Of a stretch of 64,000 nt of DNA, positions 32,068-42,180 are shown piece after piece. The stretch's first letter is position 1; each line of letters begins with the position of its first letter. A program made the translations under genes and the position numbers. The notes beneath the pieces were generated by a model, which saw nothing but the letters and a program-made list of their open reading frames with translations, made no database searches and was not told the DNA's origin. Origin of the DNA: Prorocentrum cordatum (Eukaryota > Sar > Dinophyceae > Prorocentrales > Prorocentraceae); assembly GCA_963575745.1 (NCBI GenBank), contig CAUYUJ010014760.1, positions 736,245 to 800,244 on the forward strand, read 5' to 3'.

Positions 32068-32335
32068 AGTTTGAAAGGGGGCTGGGAGGCCCCGCCAACA
32101 GCTTCGCCTCAGGCGAAGCCAAGCTCCAGCTCGGCTGTACCGTAGTAGCGATAGTCCCAGTGCAAGAAGGGGGGCCATGTCAAGTAAATGGGGATGCCTT
32201 TTAGTATCGATAGCGATAACTTGCCTCGCGGTGAGGCACAATCAAATCTAGGCGGCCGGCCGCTTTGAGCCAAGACGGCCGCGGGCGCACGCACGCTCGC
32301 TTCCGCTCTTTACGTCCCCCAGCTCGCTTTAGAGT
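32068..32335 (-). repeat. Long terminal repeat, 5' copy (268 bp)
   Basis: It aligns along its whole length with 16464-16715, and a 14-base insertion (about 32274-32287) accounts for the extra length. The hairpins are conserved (CTTCGCC-TCA-GGCGAAG at 32102-32118). The minus strand reads GCCGTCTTGGCTCAA at 32265-32279, resembling the 3' part of the dinoflagellate spliced leader. Promoter elements expected in a 5' LTR cannot be identified. Confidence 0.75.
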
Positions 32336-32340
32336 CGCAA
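32336..32340. repeat. Target-site duplication CGCAA (right)
   Basis: Matches 16459-16463, directly outside the other LTR. Confidence 0.7.
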
Positions 32341-32657
32341 TACCCGGCAGCCTGTTCGCGGTACAAGATACCGGCATTTCGGGGCTGGCCCTGCGCACAC
32401 ATGCAGAGTGGACTTCTCTCGCGTGGCGATCCTGGAACTCAACCACCCTTGGAAATATGGGTCGTCTATTCCAAAGTACTCCACCTTGTAGGCTATGCCT
32501 CCAGGGCTGTTCGTGATCATCCGCCTCACGACGCCCAGACCCGAACCACCACTCGACCCATCCTGATGGACGCCTGGGTACTGGAAGCAGGTACCGGGCT
32601 CCTTGGTGACCAAGCCGTCCTCCGCCATCACGGACTCTCGAAGCGGGCGGGCCAGCC
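32336..32657 (-). CDS. Host exon upstream of the LTR element (probable continuation of the acyl-CoA synthetase gene)
   Basis: A strong acceptor (CACCTTTTTCGCTTTCTCCAG then GG) ends at 32658. The exon reads LARPLRESVMAEDGLVTKEP, GTCFQYPGVHQDG, then AYKVEYFGIDDPYFQGWLSS and CRYLVPRTGCRVL at the target site. Its phase (two bases, then CTG) fits the donor phase of the acyl-CoA synthetase exon at 33994, giving Ala-Ala-Gly-Leu-Ala across the junction. The LTR element interrupts the exon; in the 5' LTR the frame ends two codons on. I do not recognise the domain. That both exons belong to one gene is inference from phase and splice-site quality. Confidence 0.5.
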
Positions 32658-33698
32658 CTGGAGAAAGCGAAAAAGGTGTCGGTTCCGCGATGCCAAGAAC
32701 TCTCTCGCCCTCGATCCCAGGCCTGACCTGCGGCGTCACCGCTTGAGCGGGTGCAGGCGGCGACAAATTGCACGCGAGGCCAAAACACACTCCAAACCTT
32801 AAAGGTGATAGGATACAGCATCACCATCATCATCGTCATCATCATCATCATCAGCATCATCATTATCGTCGTCGTCGTCATCATCACCCTCATCACCAGC
32901 ACCACCATCGTCATCATCAACAGCATCATTATCAGCAGCATCATCGTTGGCATCATCATCATCAGCAGCAGCATCAGCATCATCATCATCATCAGCAGCA
33001 GCATCGCCATCCTCGTCATTGTCATCGTCGCCATTATCGTCCTCGTCCTCATCGTCCTGATCATCGTCAGCCGCAGCCACGTCAGTACTGTCGTCGGCGT
33101 GATCATCATCAACAAGAGCAGCAGCATCATCATCATTATCAACAACATTAGCATCAACATCACCATCACTATCATCGTCAACAACAACAACAGCATTATC
33201 ATCATCACCATCTGCATCATCAGCAGCATCATCACGATCATCGTCAGCATCAGCATCGTCATCATCATAAGCAGCAACAGCAGCATCAGCATCATCATCA
33301 GCAGCATTGCCGTCGTCGCCAGCAGCAAGATCATTATCAACATCATCATCAGAAGCATGATCCTGATCATAATTATCATCACCATCGCCATCAACAGCAT
33401 CATCAGCAGCATCATCATCATCATCATCGTCATCATCATCAGCATCCTCGTCGTCGTCATCATCACCCTCATCGTCGCATTCATCAGCATCAGCATCATC
33501 AACAGCATCATAATCAGCAGCATCATTATCATCAGCAGCATCAACAGTATCATCATCAGCATCATCAGCAGCATCAGCATCATCATCAGCATCATCATCA
33601 GCAGCATCATCAATATCATCATAGAAATCATCATCATCACCGTCAGCCTCATCATCAGCTTCAGCATCATAATACTCATCTGCATCATCATCATCATC

Positions 33699-33748
<50 letters not shown>

Positions 33749-33778
33749 AATCATCATCAATATCAGCATCAGCATCAG

Positions 33779-33834
<56 letters not shown>

Positions 33835-33993
33835 GCACCATCAGCAGCAGCATCGTCATCATCGTCATCACCTCTTCCTCATCATCCTCATTTAGACTCT
33901 CCACAGGCTGGAGGTACGAGGTCTCGATCGTGACAGCCTCCTGTGCCCCTCGACCAGTCGCCACCAAGAATGCTGGACTGCCAGTGGCGGAAC
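32658..33993 (-). other. Probable intron filled by a (TCA)n array
   Basis: On the minus strand it begins GTTCCG after CAG and ends TTTCTCCAG. About 1,070 bp (32815-33885) are degenerate TCA/ATC triplets with purer tracts at 33680-33760 and 33775-33835. Poly-Ile and poly-Met frames through it are repeat products. Confidence 0.6.
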
Positions 33994-34860
33994 CTGCCGC
34001 AGGCAGCTGGATATCTGCAGCCACGGATCTCTTCAGCTTCAAGGTGGGCGTAAACTCGCCCGTTTCAACTGAGAAGTCGCGCGGCAGAATCGCGAACCTC
34101 TGGATCTTGAAGGCGTTGTTCTGGCAAGCCTGCGGATTGGCATTCGTTTTGTCAAGTCCCTGCTGGATGTACTGCTGCCACACTGGGTCTTTCATCGCCT
34201 CCGAGATTGTCTTTACGTTCGGGTTTACCGTCAAAGCTAGGCCTGCCAGATTGTCGGTACCTGGGAGCTCACCATTGGCGCCTTCTGCAATGAGGCTCAC
34301 AAGCGCCACGTTGTACTTGCGCCGCTCGCCCACCATCATGACGTTGGACAACGCGGGACAGTTCTGCTTCCAGTCCGTCTCCACTGGGACAGGTGCGATG
34401 TTCTCGCCCCCCGCGCCGATAATGAGCTCTTTATATCTTCCTGTGATAGACATGAAACCAGACGTGTCGATGGTTCCCTTGTCTCCGCTGTGGAGCCAGC
34501 CTTCGTCGTCGATCGCCTCCCGGGTCTTCTTCTCAATCTCAGCCACATGGTCAGCTCCAAAGTGCGGATTCGCCAGGTAGCCCATCATCACATGCCGCCC
34601 TCGCATGCAGATCTCGCCCTGCTCGTCCTCCGAGGGCTTCTTGCCAGGAGTGCTGCGCTTCGCCTCCACCCTCTCCCCGCTGGGGCCAAACTGAAAGCAC
34701 GCGGTCTCGACGCCCGGCAGCGTGAGACCACAGGTCCCGTTCCTGTTCATCGAGTAGGTGTTGATCGTGGCACCCCCACTGCTCTCGCTCATGCCGAAAA
34801 CGTTCAGAATGATGATCCCCAGCTGGCCGAAATTCGCCAGCTCCCTCTGGGCGAGCAAGG
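33994..34860 (-). CDS. Long-chain acyl-CoA synthetase, bubblegum (ACSBG) type, C-terminal exon
   Basis: The enzyme activates long-chain fatty acids to acyl-CoA with ATP, on membranes of lipid metabolism. Visible motifs are NVFGMSESSGG (adenylate-forming core), QGEICMRGRHVMMGYLANP, the hinge region DEGWLHSGDKGTID, GRYKELIIGAGGENIAP and VMMVGERRKYNVALVSL, typical of the bubblegum family, then FKIQRFAILPRDFSVETGEF and TLKLKRSVA near the usual C-terminus. The 867-bp exon has acceptor CTCTGACAG at 34861 and donor CAG|GTTCCG at 33994. N-terminal exons (P-loop, front half of the AMP-binding domain) should lie beyond 34861 but none are seen before the satellites. Normal proteins end about ten residues after the KLKR motif; here the frame continues toward 32657. 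Confidence 0.85.
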
Positions 34861-35150
34861 CTGTCAGAGCAACTGCTGGACTGCTTGTCGTTTGATGTGC
34901 GTTGTGTCGTGTGTTCGAAACTTGTTATCCAGTCCTGTTTCCATTGAAACGCCAACTGAGGCATGATCTGGGTCGCCGGCGCTGGTTTCGCCAGCGCTGA
35001 TTTCGCCCCGCTGGTTTCGCCGACGACTGGTTTCCCCGGCGCTGGTTTCGCCGGCGCCGGTTTCGCCCCGCTGGTCTGGCCCTCTGGTTTCGCCCGCGGC
35101 TGGTTTCGCCAGTGCTAGTTTCGCAGGCGCTGGTTTCGCCGACGCGAGCC
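34861..35150. repeat. GCTGGTTTCGCCGGC-type minisatellite
   Basis: After about 110 unique bases, units of 14-18 bp with core GCTGGTTTCGCC run from 34983 to 35150, more than ten degenerate copies. It restarts at 35829. Confidence 0.85.
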
Positions 35151-35828
35151 CTAACGGACGGGTCGGGTCGGGCGGGCGGACCCCAGCGGGCGGGTCGGGT
35201 CGGGCGGGCGGGACATGAAAAGTGTGGGGCGCGCTCGACCGAGCACGCGCGAACCTGAACGGGCGGGTCGGGACGGGCGGGCGGACCCTGGCGGGGTCGG
35301 GTCGGGTCGGGCGGACCCCAACGGGCGGGTCGGGTCGGGCGGGCGGGACATCAAAGTGTGGGGCGCGCTGGGCCGAGCACGCGCGAACCCTAACGGGCGG
35401 GTCGGGTCGGGCGCGCGGGCCCTAGCGGGCTGGTCGGGTCGGGTCGGGCGGGCGGATCCGAACCGGCGGGTCGGAACATGAAAGTGTGAAGCGCGCTCGA
35501 CCGAGCACGCGCGAACCCTAACGGGCAGGTCGGGTCTGGCGGGCGGACCCGAGTGGGCGGGACGGGTCGGGTCGGGCAGGCGGAGCCTGACGGGAGGATC
35601 GGGTCGGGCGGGCGGGACATTAAAGAGTGGGGCGCGCTCGACCGAGCACGCACGAGGGCGGACCCTGGCGGGCGGGTCGGGTTGGGTGGGACGGGCGGAC
35701 CCAGACGGGCGGGTCGGGTCGGGCGGGCGGGACATTGAAGTGCTGGGCACGCTCGACTGATCACGCTCGAACCCTAACGGACGGGTCGGGTCGGGCGGGC
35801 GGACCCTAGCGGGCGGGTCGGGTCGGGC
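35151..35828. repeat. GC minisatellite with five ~113-143-bp units, each with a hairpin
   Basis: Each unit has CGGGTCGGGTCGGGCGGGCG blocks, then ACATnAAAGTGTGGGGCGCG and a self-complementary GCGCGCTCGACCGAGCACGC, then GAACCCTAACGGG. The hairpin is at about 35228, 35363, 35490, 35633 and 35746. The G-tracts could form quadruplexes. The minus-strand Pro/Arg frame across it is a repeat product. Confidence 0.85.
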
Positions 35829-36000
35829 AGTTTCGCCGATGGCAGCTGGTTTCGCTGACGGCAGCTGATTTCGCCGACGGCAACTGGATTCGCTGACGGA
35901 GCTGGTTTCGCCGACGGAGCTGGTTTTGCCGGGCGGCGAAACCAGCCGGGCGAAACCAGCCGTCAGCGAAACCAGCGGCTGCCACAACTGAAGGGGGCGG
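35829..36000. repeat. GCTGGTTTCGCC minisatellite that flips orientation
   Basis: Units read GCTGGTTTCGCCGACG up to 35930, then GCGGCGAAACCAGCC and GCGAAACCAGC, the reverse complement, from 35938. The flip makes a large hairpin around 35935. Confidence 0.8.
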
Positions 36001-36560
36001 GGGCCCTCAGCTTCCTGGCCGCTCGGGGCTGCCAAGAGGTTCCACCGCCAGGCCAGGAGGGCACAAGAGGCCTCGAACACTGCCCAAAAAGCCCGAAGGG
36101 TATCAAGAGTCCAAGACGCTAAAAGATGGCCCCTAAGATGTCTCTAAGATGACCCAGAGGGGCCCCAAGAGGCCCGGGGAGGTGACCTACGTACATTTAA
36201 TGTACATTGAAAGACCGATGTACATTTAATGTCGTTGCCTGTCCCACGTCGTGCTCCCAAGATGTCCCAAGACCGCTTCAAGACGGCCCAATGGTGGCCC
36301 CAAAAGGCTGCCAGATGCCGTCTAAATCGCCTAAGGTGGCCAATCTGTGTCCTCAAGATGTGCCCCAGAGGCCTCAACATCGCCCCAATGGCCCCAAAGG
36401 CCACAACATGCCCCTGGGACGCCCCAAAATAGTCCTCGAAATGTTTCATCTCGTGATGCCTGGCGTATCCCGACAAACCTAGCCCCAAAAAACACACGGC
36501 GAGTTCCCCTCATCAGGGAAATGCAACCGCATGATGCAATGGAAACGGGAGGCAGCCATT
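36001..36560. other. No gene seen; CCCCAAGA-rich with a duplicated TGTACATTTAATGT
   Basis: TACATTTAATGT occurs at about 36192 and 36219, and short GCCCCAAGATG-like words recur through 36170-36440. The frames are not convincing. Confidence 0.4.
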
Positions 36561-36745
36561 ACCTTTGGAAAGAGGAGGAAGGAGGAGGAAACGCAGGAGG
36601 AGAAGGAAAAGGTAGGGGGGCGGGGAGGAGGACAGGAAGAGGAGAACGAGGAGGTGAGAGGAGGAGTAGGAGGATGAAAAAGAGGATGGGAATAGAAAAA
36701 AGGAGACGACAACGACGACGACGACGACAGAAGTCAATCATCAAG
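36560..36745. repeat. AGGAGG/GA-rich and (ACG)n low complexity
   Basis: Purine-rich AGGAGGAAGG words, ending in ACGACGACGACG at 36710-36728. Confidence 0.8.
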
Positions 36746-37435
36746 ATATTTTGAGGTCTTTCGCTCGCGGAGAACGTCGGACACCTTGGGGGCCTCTTGC
36801 GGCCATGTTGGAAGCCAATGATCAAAGAAAGGGGGTAACTAATTACAACCGCTCCGTCGGAAGCCGAACATGGGACACTCGTGACCGATCGTGGAGCCAT
36901 CCTGAGGCCTCAAGAGCCCATCGGAAGCAAAGAAGCAAGAGGGCAACACACAAATTATTGTCGTCCTTAGGTGTGGGAAAGGGTTGGGCCTCCTGGGGGG
37001 GAGAAGGGGTCCTTGGGAGGCTCAGTGGCCACGTGAAGCCGTCTTGGAGGCATGTTGGAAGCTGGTGAACCAACTTGGGCTATGTAGAGCGATCTTGGAA
37101 ATCATCTTGGGCTATACGGGGCCCTCCTGGGGCCATAATGGGCCGTAGTGCACACTCTAACTTCTCGCGACTCGGACGGACCAGACCCAGGGAGAAGGGT
37201 AGGGGAAACGCAAAGCCCTCCCATATTAAAGGAAATACTGACGTTGGAAGAATCGGCACGCCCTAAGAATCGTTGGCTTCTGGGATATAGCCGCACAGTG
37301 GTTCAGAATGGGGGCGCGGCGGCGAAGGGCACAGTCCTCTATATACTCGAAGGTGTCGATCGACATCGGCGCTGCACCAGTGAGGAAGATGCCGCACTTG
37401 TGGAGCCCGAGGGCCTGTCACCATCTCCCCCCTCG
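36746..37435. other. No gene seen
   Basis: Unique sequence with short open frames on both strands but no recognisable protein and no tandem structure. Confidence 0.35.
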
Positions 37436-37575
37436 CGCATCCCTCCTCATCGCACCCCCCCTCCTCCAAATCCTCCTCATCCTCCTACTCCTACTCCTAC
37501 TCCTCCTCCTCTTCCTCCACCTCCTCCTCCTCCTCCTCCTCCTCCTCCTCCCCGCCTCCTCTTCCTCATCGTCGT
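37436..37575. repeat. (CTC/CCT)n array
   Basis: About 140 bp of CTCCTCCTCC words, with an uninterrupted core near 37515-37560. Confidence 0.85.
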
Positions 37576-38040
37576 CCTGTTTGTTCCCATGTTATCATCC
37601 TCGCCCCTTCGACTGTAACCCTTCGCCTCCGTCCACGCATCCTCTGCCGCCCTGGCCGCCACCACGATTTTCTCGCTCTCTCCGTTTGGTTGGTCTCTCT
37701 ATGCGCATTCATTCAAGCAGGCGCTTTCACTCAGAGGTTCTCACTTCTGTTCTAAGGAACTGGGCCTGAATGTCGGTTTGGCGGCTGTGTGGTCGCAGTC
37801 GCAGCCCCGTCGCAGCCTCGTCGCCGCCTGTCCTTACCTAAAGGTGGGTCTATGTTGTTGCCGTCACCACCCCATCGCCGCCTCTTAGCCGCCCGTCGTC
37901 TGGGCCTGGCTGGCTGCCAGTCTGGCGGCTATGTTGTCACCGTCGCCGTCGCCGCCGCCTCGTCGTCAGGGCATGATCGTCGGCATGGCGGTTTTGTCGC
38001 CACCAAATTGGCACAACATAGATTGCACCGCATATCTCAA
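37576..38040. other. No gene seen; GTCGCCGCC-rich
   Basis: CGTCGCCGCCTC words recur between 37800 and 37970. No product is assignable. Confidence 0.35.
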
Positions 38041-38044
38041 AATA

Positions 38045-38210
38045 TGTTTTTCTCTCTCTCTCTCGCTCGCTTTCTCTCCCTTTCTCTCTCTCTCTCTCTC
38101 TCCCTCTCTCTCTCTACGTGTGCATGCGTATGCGTGGTATGTATGGGTTATCTGTATACAAAAGGGGGGAAGAGAGAGAGAGAGAGCGAGAGAGAGAGAG
38201 AGAGCAAAAC
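38045..38210. repeat. (CT)n and (GA)n blocks facing each other
   Basis: CTCTCT at 38050-38116 is followed, after a 50-base spacer with CATGCGTATGCGTGG, by GAGAGA at 38170-38206. The pair is self-complementary. Confidence 0.8.
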
Positions 38211-39158
38211 AAAGAGATACAACAGAGGGGCAAAAACAAATAAAGAGAACAATAAGGAGAGAATGAGAGAGAGAACGCGGCGAACAAACAAACTTACACA
38301 TTTTACTGCCCAAGCGTGACATACGATCCCCACTCGTACCTATCGGAACCCAGGGGTGTGCAATCTACATTTGGTGTTGCCCCATCCTTCATTGCAAATG
38401 TGAAATCAGACCCTCTCACCCATGCCGGGTCCCCCCCCTCCTCGTCGCACAATAATTATGTGCGCGTGCTCGTTATCAGAAACCGTGCACGCGCAAAGGG
38501 CCCCTCACGCGCGCGTCGTCGCGCGCGCATGCCAGTTTCATCAGGAATTAAAACTGGAGTGTCCCGACAACACATGAAACCACATGGTTTCGCAACATGA
38601 TTGTTCAATTACTCCGACAGTAGAACCCCGCACGATAACCCATTCAGAATGCGCCTTGCCCGTTACTTCTGCAACTGGCGGAAGCCTTCCTTCCGCACTC
38701 TGCGTCCTCCTCCTACCTTTCCTCCTCCTCCTTCTTCTAGTACTAATCGTTGCGGGTGTGATCCTCTTTTTCTTCCTCCTCCTCCTCCTCCTCCTCTCCC
38801 GCCTGTTCCTCCTCCTCCCTCTCCTCCTCCTCGCGTTCCTCCTATTCCTCCCCCCCGTAATTGTCCTCATGTCCCTCGTCCTCTTCTTCCTCCACCGCCC
38901 CCCGCCCGCTCTCCTCGCGTTCACTTTCCTCCTGGCACGAGCGCGCATGCCGATGTTCCTCGGCGCCGTCGCCGCCTCGTCCAGCACGGGCGCGTCCACG
39001 TCGCGCGGCCGTCGGAGAGACCCGCGGGCCAGGCCGTCGGAACAGCCCCGCGAGCCGCTGGCGCGCGAGACCAAACCATTGGGACAAACCCGCGGGCTTC
39101 GAGCGGGGTGCCGTCGCGCTCAGGCGGGGGGCAGCACGAAACCCAGCTATACCGCGAG
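38211..39158. other. No gene seen; CTC-rich core (38700-38930)
   Basis: CTCCTCCTCC words fill 38700-38930. Frames on both strands are Arg-, Pro- or Leu-rich. The part just below 39159 may be 3' flank of the helicase fragment. Confidence 0.4.
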
Positions 39159-39655
39159 CTACCCTGCCTCTGCCCTGGAGCTCTCTGCTCTGGCGTCGAA
39201 CACCAGGAGCGCCTTCCGCAAGGACGCCGGCGGTCCACGTTCCGGGAACCCTCGCGGCGGCGGCCGCAGCATCAGCACGTTCCGCACGCGCGCGGCGCGG
39301 GAGAGCACGACGTAGAGATGCAGCCACCACTGGTCGTCCGACATGCCCGTGCGGCCAGCGCCCTCGTCTCTCGCGCAGCCGATGGTGACGCCCTTGCGCA
39401 GCGTCTGGTCCTGCGACAGGGTGGAAGTGAGGCAGGCCGCGTGCGCCATGGTGAACCCCCAACGCCGCTCGGCGTGCGGCCCCGAGCTCTGCCACGTGAG
39501 TTCCTCCTCGCTGGGTCTGAACATTAGCTAGCTCCGCGCCCGCGCCTCGGCCTCGCCGTCGTCGTCGGCGCCTTCGGCGTCCTGTGGCAGCACCTCGGCG
39601 ACCTCCTCGTAGATCGGGGACTCCCTGGAGCCGTGCACCTGTAGCCATATTCCCT
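39159..39655 (-). pseudogene. SF1 (PIF1-like) helicase C-terminal fragment
   Basis: After an acceptor-like CCAACCGCAG (about 39656) the minus strand reads GIWLQVHGSRESPIYEEVAE, an acidic stretch, then TWQSSGPHAERRWGFTMAHA, LTSTLSQDQTLRKGVTIGCA and DDQWWLHLYVVLSRAARVRN. The last two match the motif V-VI region of RecD/PIF1-type helicases (SQGxTL and YVALSR). I recall near-identical C-termini in dinoflagellate helicase genes. A TAG at 39528-39530 interrupts the frame between the acidic stretch and the helicase part. The helicase would unwind DNA; only its last about 165 codons are here. Confidence 0.6.
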
Positions 39656-39774
39656 GCGGTTGGAAGCGGGGGCGGGAAGAGACTCGCATACCTGACGAGG
39701 CCAAAAGCTGTCGCCCCGCACAATGCGACGAGGCCAAGGGCCAAGTAGCTCCAAGGGCCAAGTAGCTCCAAAAA

Positions 39775-40222
39775 GTGGCGGCAATTAAAGGTTTTCAATA
39801 ACCCGGTCGGATTACAAACAGGAGCTGCGGGTCCAATAGGGCAGGGGTTCCTGCCTGAAACTTCTTCGCAATTCGCGCAAAGACGAAACTCCCGCCTGAT
39901 ACGTCCTCCATATTCAGGCCTCAGGGGGCCCAACAGTGACGACAATTATAAGTGCCCGATAACCGGCTCGGATTACAAACGTGACCTGCGGGCCCCGTAA
40001 GGAGGAGGCCCCCGCCTGAGATTTCCGCGCAATTCACTCATAGACGAGGCCCCTGGCTGATAATTCCTCCGCGCTCAAGCCCCTGGAGCCCAAATGTGGC
40101 GACAGTGGCACGTTTCCGATAACCCGCTCGGATTACAAACATGAGCTGCGGGACCCATAGGGAGCGGGCTCCCGCCTGAGACTTCTTCGCAATTCACGCA
40201 CAGACGAGGCTCCCGCCTGAGA
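39775..40222. repeat. ~160-bp tandem repeat, three copies
   Basis: CCGATAACCCGCTCGGATTA-type sequence recurs at about 39795, 39955 and 40115, each followed by a GAGCTGCGGGnCCCATAGGG-like block and CGCCTGAGACTTCTTCGCAA. By position the copies are spaced about 160 bp. Confidence 0.8.
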
Positions 40223-40500
40223 TGAATGAGCGAATCAGACAATGAGTGAGTGAATGAAAATGATAATGAGGATGGCGAAGATAATGATGATGGAGGTAAT
40301 GATGATGATGACAGTGAAAGTAGTGATGATGAGGATGATGGGAGAGTGAGTGAATGTACGGGCGGGTAGGTGGGTCAGTGAGTGGGTGACTGCGAGAGTA
40401 CATGATGGTGATGAATGCGCGAGCGAGTGTGTGAGTGTGGGTGTGTGAGTGCGACTCATGAAGTGCATGAGTGATCGAATGAGTGCGCGATTAGCGAAGA
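40223..40500. repeat. GAGTGAGTGAATG/GATGATGATG simple-sequence DNA
   Basis: Tetranucleotide GTGA/GAGT and trinucleotide GAT words dominate. Confidence 0.7.
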
Positions 40501-41260
40501 AGAAAGGGCGTGCTTTCCTGCGCGGCGGGTGCACAAAAAAACACGATAACCCAAATAGGATGCGGGAGAACTTGTCTGCGCGCGTTTTCCTGCGAATGTG
40601 TGCGACAACCCTGGGTGTTCAACCTGTTTTTCACACGCGGCCAAAAAACGTCCTGCGCAGGGGGTGGGAAACGCCTGTCAAATAATACCATGCCTGCCAC
40701 TCGCGTCCGTTGGCCGCGCGCCCGTCGAAATTGTTCCAAAACCTTCGCCATGGACACGAGGACACCATCATCGTCACGGGCGCGATCAGCATCGGCGCCG
40801 TCATTGGCCTTGCCGTCGCACTCGTCATCGTAGTCACCAGCACCGCCACAACTATCATCGTGTCTGGCGCTGTCGACGTGGACATGAAAACGCGCCCGCC
40901 CGATTTGCGCAGACTGCGATACGCGCTGGGAACTGCCCAGCCGCCGCAGGGGCGTTGCAAACAAATTTGCGGGTGGAACGGAACGGTCGCGCGAGCAGTG
41001 GGGGAGACAACTTCAACCTCGCTAGGGCGCACCGCGCCACAGAGTTTGCATCGCACAGATTGCGCAACATAGATCGCACCACATTGACTGAACAACCTAG
41101 GGATTTACCAATTCTCCGTCAAAGAAGGACCTTTTCGCAACCCGATTAAACGGCAAAGCGTGTTCGTGTTATCCTTGATATATTCTTCCTGTGCTAGTTT
41201 CTTGCTCAGGTTCACGCGACTGATAAGAGGCGTACTTCTCCCCACCATTGCATAAGTGAG
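40501..41260. other. No assignable gene
   Basis: A plus-strand frame at 40710-41072 has a long hydrophobic run (GAISIGAVIGLAVALVIVV), but the DNA there is CATCATCG-like and the hydrophobicity may be a repeat artefact. Nothing else is recognised. Confidence 0.3.
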
Positions 41261-41959
41261 TGCGCCGTCGAGCTGCGGCCGCGATAGACGGACGAGAACC
41301 GGCCGGCCGAGGGGGGCGCCCGAAGGGCGCGAGCGCGCGGCGGGGCGGGGCGTCTCTCAGTGGGCATCGTCGTCAGGCAGAGGCGCGGCGGCCATGCGGC
41401 GGCAACGCAGGGGCGATGACTAAACCAACCCCCCCGTTGCCTCCCCGCCGAGCTTCACTCGCCAGGGTGTGGCCCGTCGCGCCGCGCCCCGCACTCAGTT
41501 TGCCCGCTACCTGGCTCGCAGCGCTCCGAAACGCTCGGCGCATAGCACGGAGGCGCAGGGGGGACACTCGCAGCATAGCTGCAAGCGCCCCTACTTCTCT
41601 TCCACTCCGCCCCAACTCTGGTCGCCGCGGCCCCAGCTGCTGCAGCTTTGCCAATTGTCTGAGCGCAGCTCCAAAACGACCACCACTTGTCAGCGTTCTC
41701 GCGCCGTGGCGGCGTGGAATCCGTGCGCTGCCGTGAATCTCTCTCGGCCGGTCGCCCGGGTGCCATGGCACAGCTTGGTGAGGCAACGCCCGATCCTGGA
41801 TGCTGATCCCACTGCTCTGGGTTTGCTTCTCGCCGACGCCGAGATTCCTGTTGATCGTCTGGCGCGCGACTGCTGCGCCTCGTAGCTCCCCTGCCTTCAC
41901 TCCCGGCCACCTTGCCCGCGCCTACCTCTCCTCCCCAATATCCTCATCTCCGTCGTCTC
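41261..41959. other. GC-rich, overlapping open frames on both strands, no assignable product
   Basis: Plus (41469-41885) and minus (41373-41900) frames both look superficially protein-like (plus end: ADPTALGLLLADAEIPVDRL). I cannot choose a strand. Confidence 0.3.
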
Positions 41960-42180
41960 ATCCCTCCTCCTTCCTCCTAACTCCTACTCGTTTTTCCTCC
42001 CCCTCCTCCTCCCCTTCACCCTCCTCCTCCTCCTCGTCCTCCTCCTCCTGCTGCTCCTCCTCCTTTTCCTTTTCCTTTTCCTCCTCCTCCTCCTCCTCCT
42101 TATGCTCCTCTTCCTCCTCCTCCTCCTCCTCCTCTTCCTCCTCCTCCTCCTCCCCCTCCTCCTCCTCGAGAACGGGGGAT
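41960..42180. repeat. (CTC/TCC)n array
   Basis: Pyrimidine triplets with CTTTTCCTTTTC interruptions. A smaller block lies at 42290-42320. Confidence 0.85.

Larger units (their letters stand above)
16464..32335 (-). mobile_element. Complete-length Ty1/copia-type LTR retrotransposon, 15.9 kb, decayed coding
   Basis: Two direct repeats (16464-16715 and 32068-32335) bound a region that on the minus strand runs Gag, zinc knuckle, long linker, RING-H2, retropepsin, conserved pre-integrase modules, integrase, RT and RNase H, the copia order. CGCAA duplications flank it, and a 12-nt primer-binding-site-like sequence abuts the 5' LTR. The LTRs are about 89% identical by my hand alignment (about 27 substitutions in about 245 columns, plus a 14-base gap), so the insertion is old. 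Frameshifts, a TAG after Gag, a TGA in RT and loss of the RT motif A aspartate show it cannot make a working polyprotein. It is far longer than a typical 5-6 kb copia element because of the 25-30 kb linker and added domains. Base composition is visibly less GC-rich than both flanks. Confidence 0.85.

Noticed and set aside
32751-34580. Plus-strand poly-Ile/Ser frame of about 600 codons
   Set aside because: It crosses the TCA array and the antisense of the acyl-CoA synthetase exon; the minus strand carries the real motifs.
38842-39945. Minus-strand frame of 367 codons
   Set aside because: Arg/Ala-rich shadow of the helicase exon in another frame.
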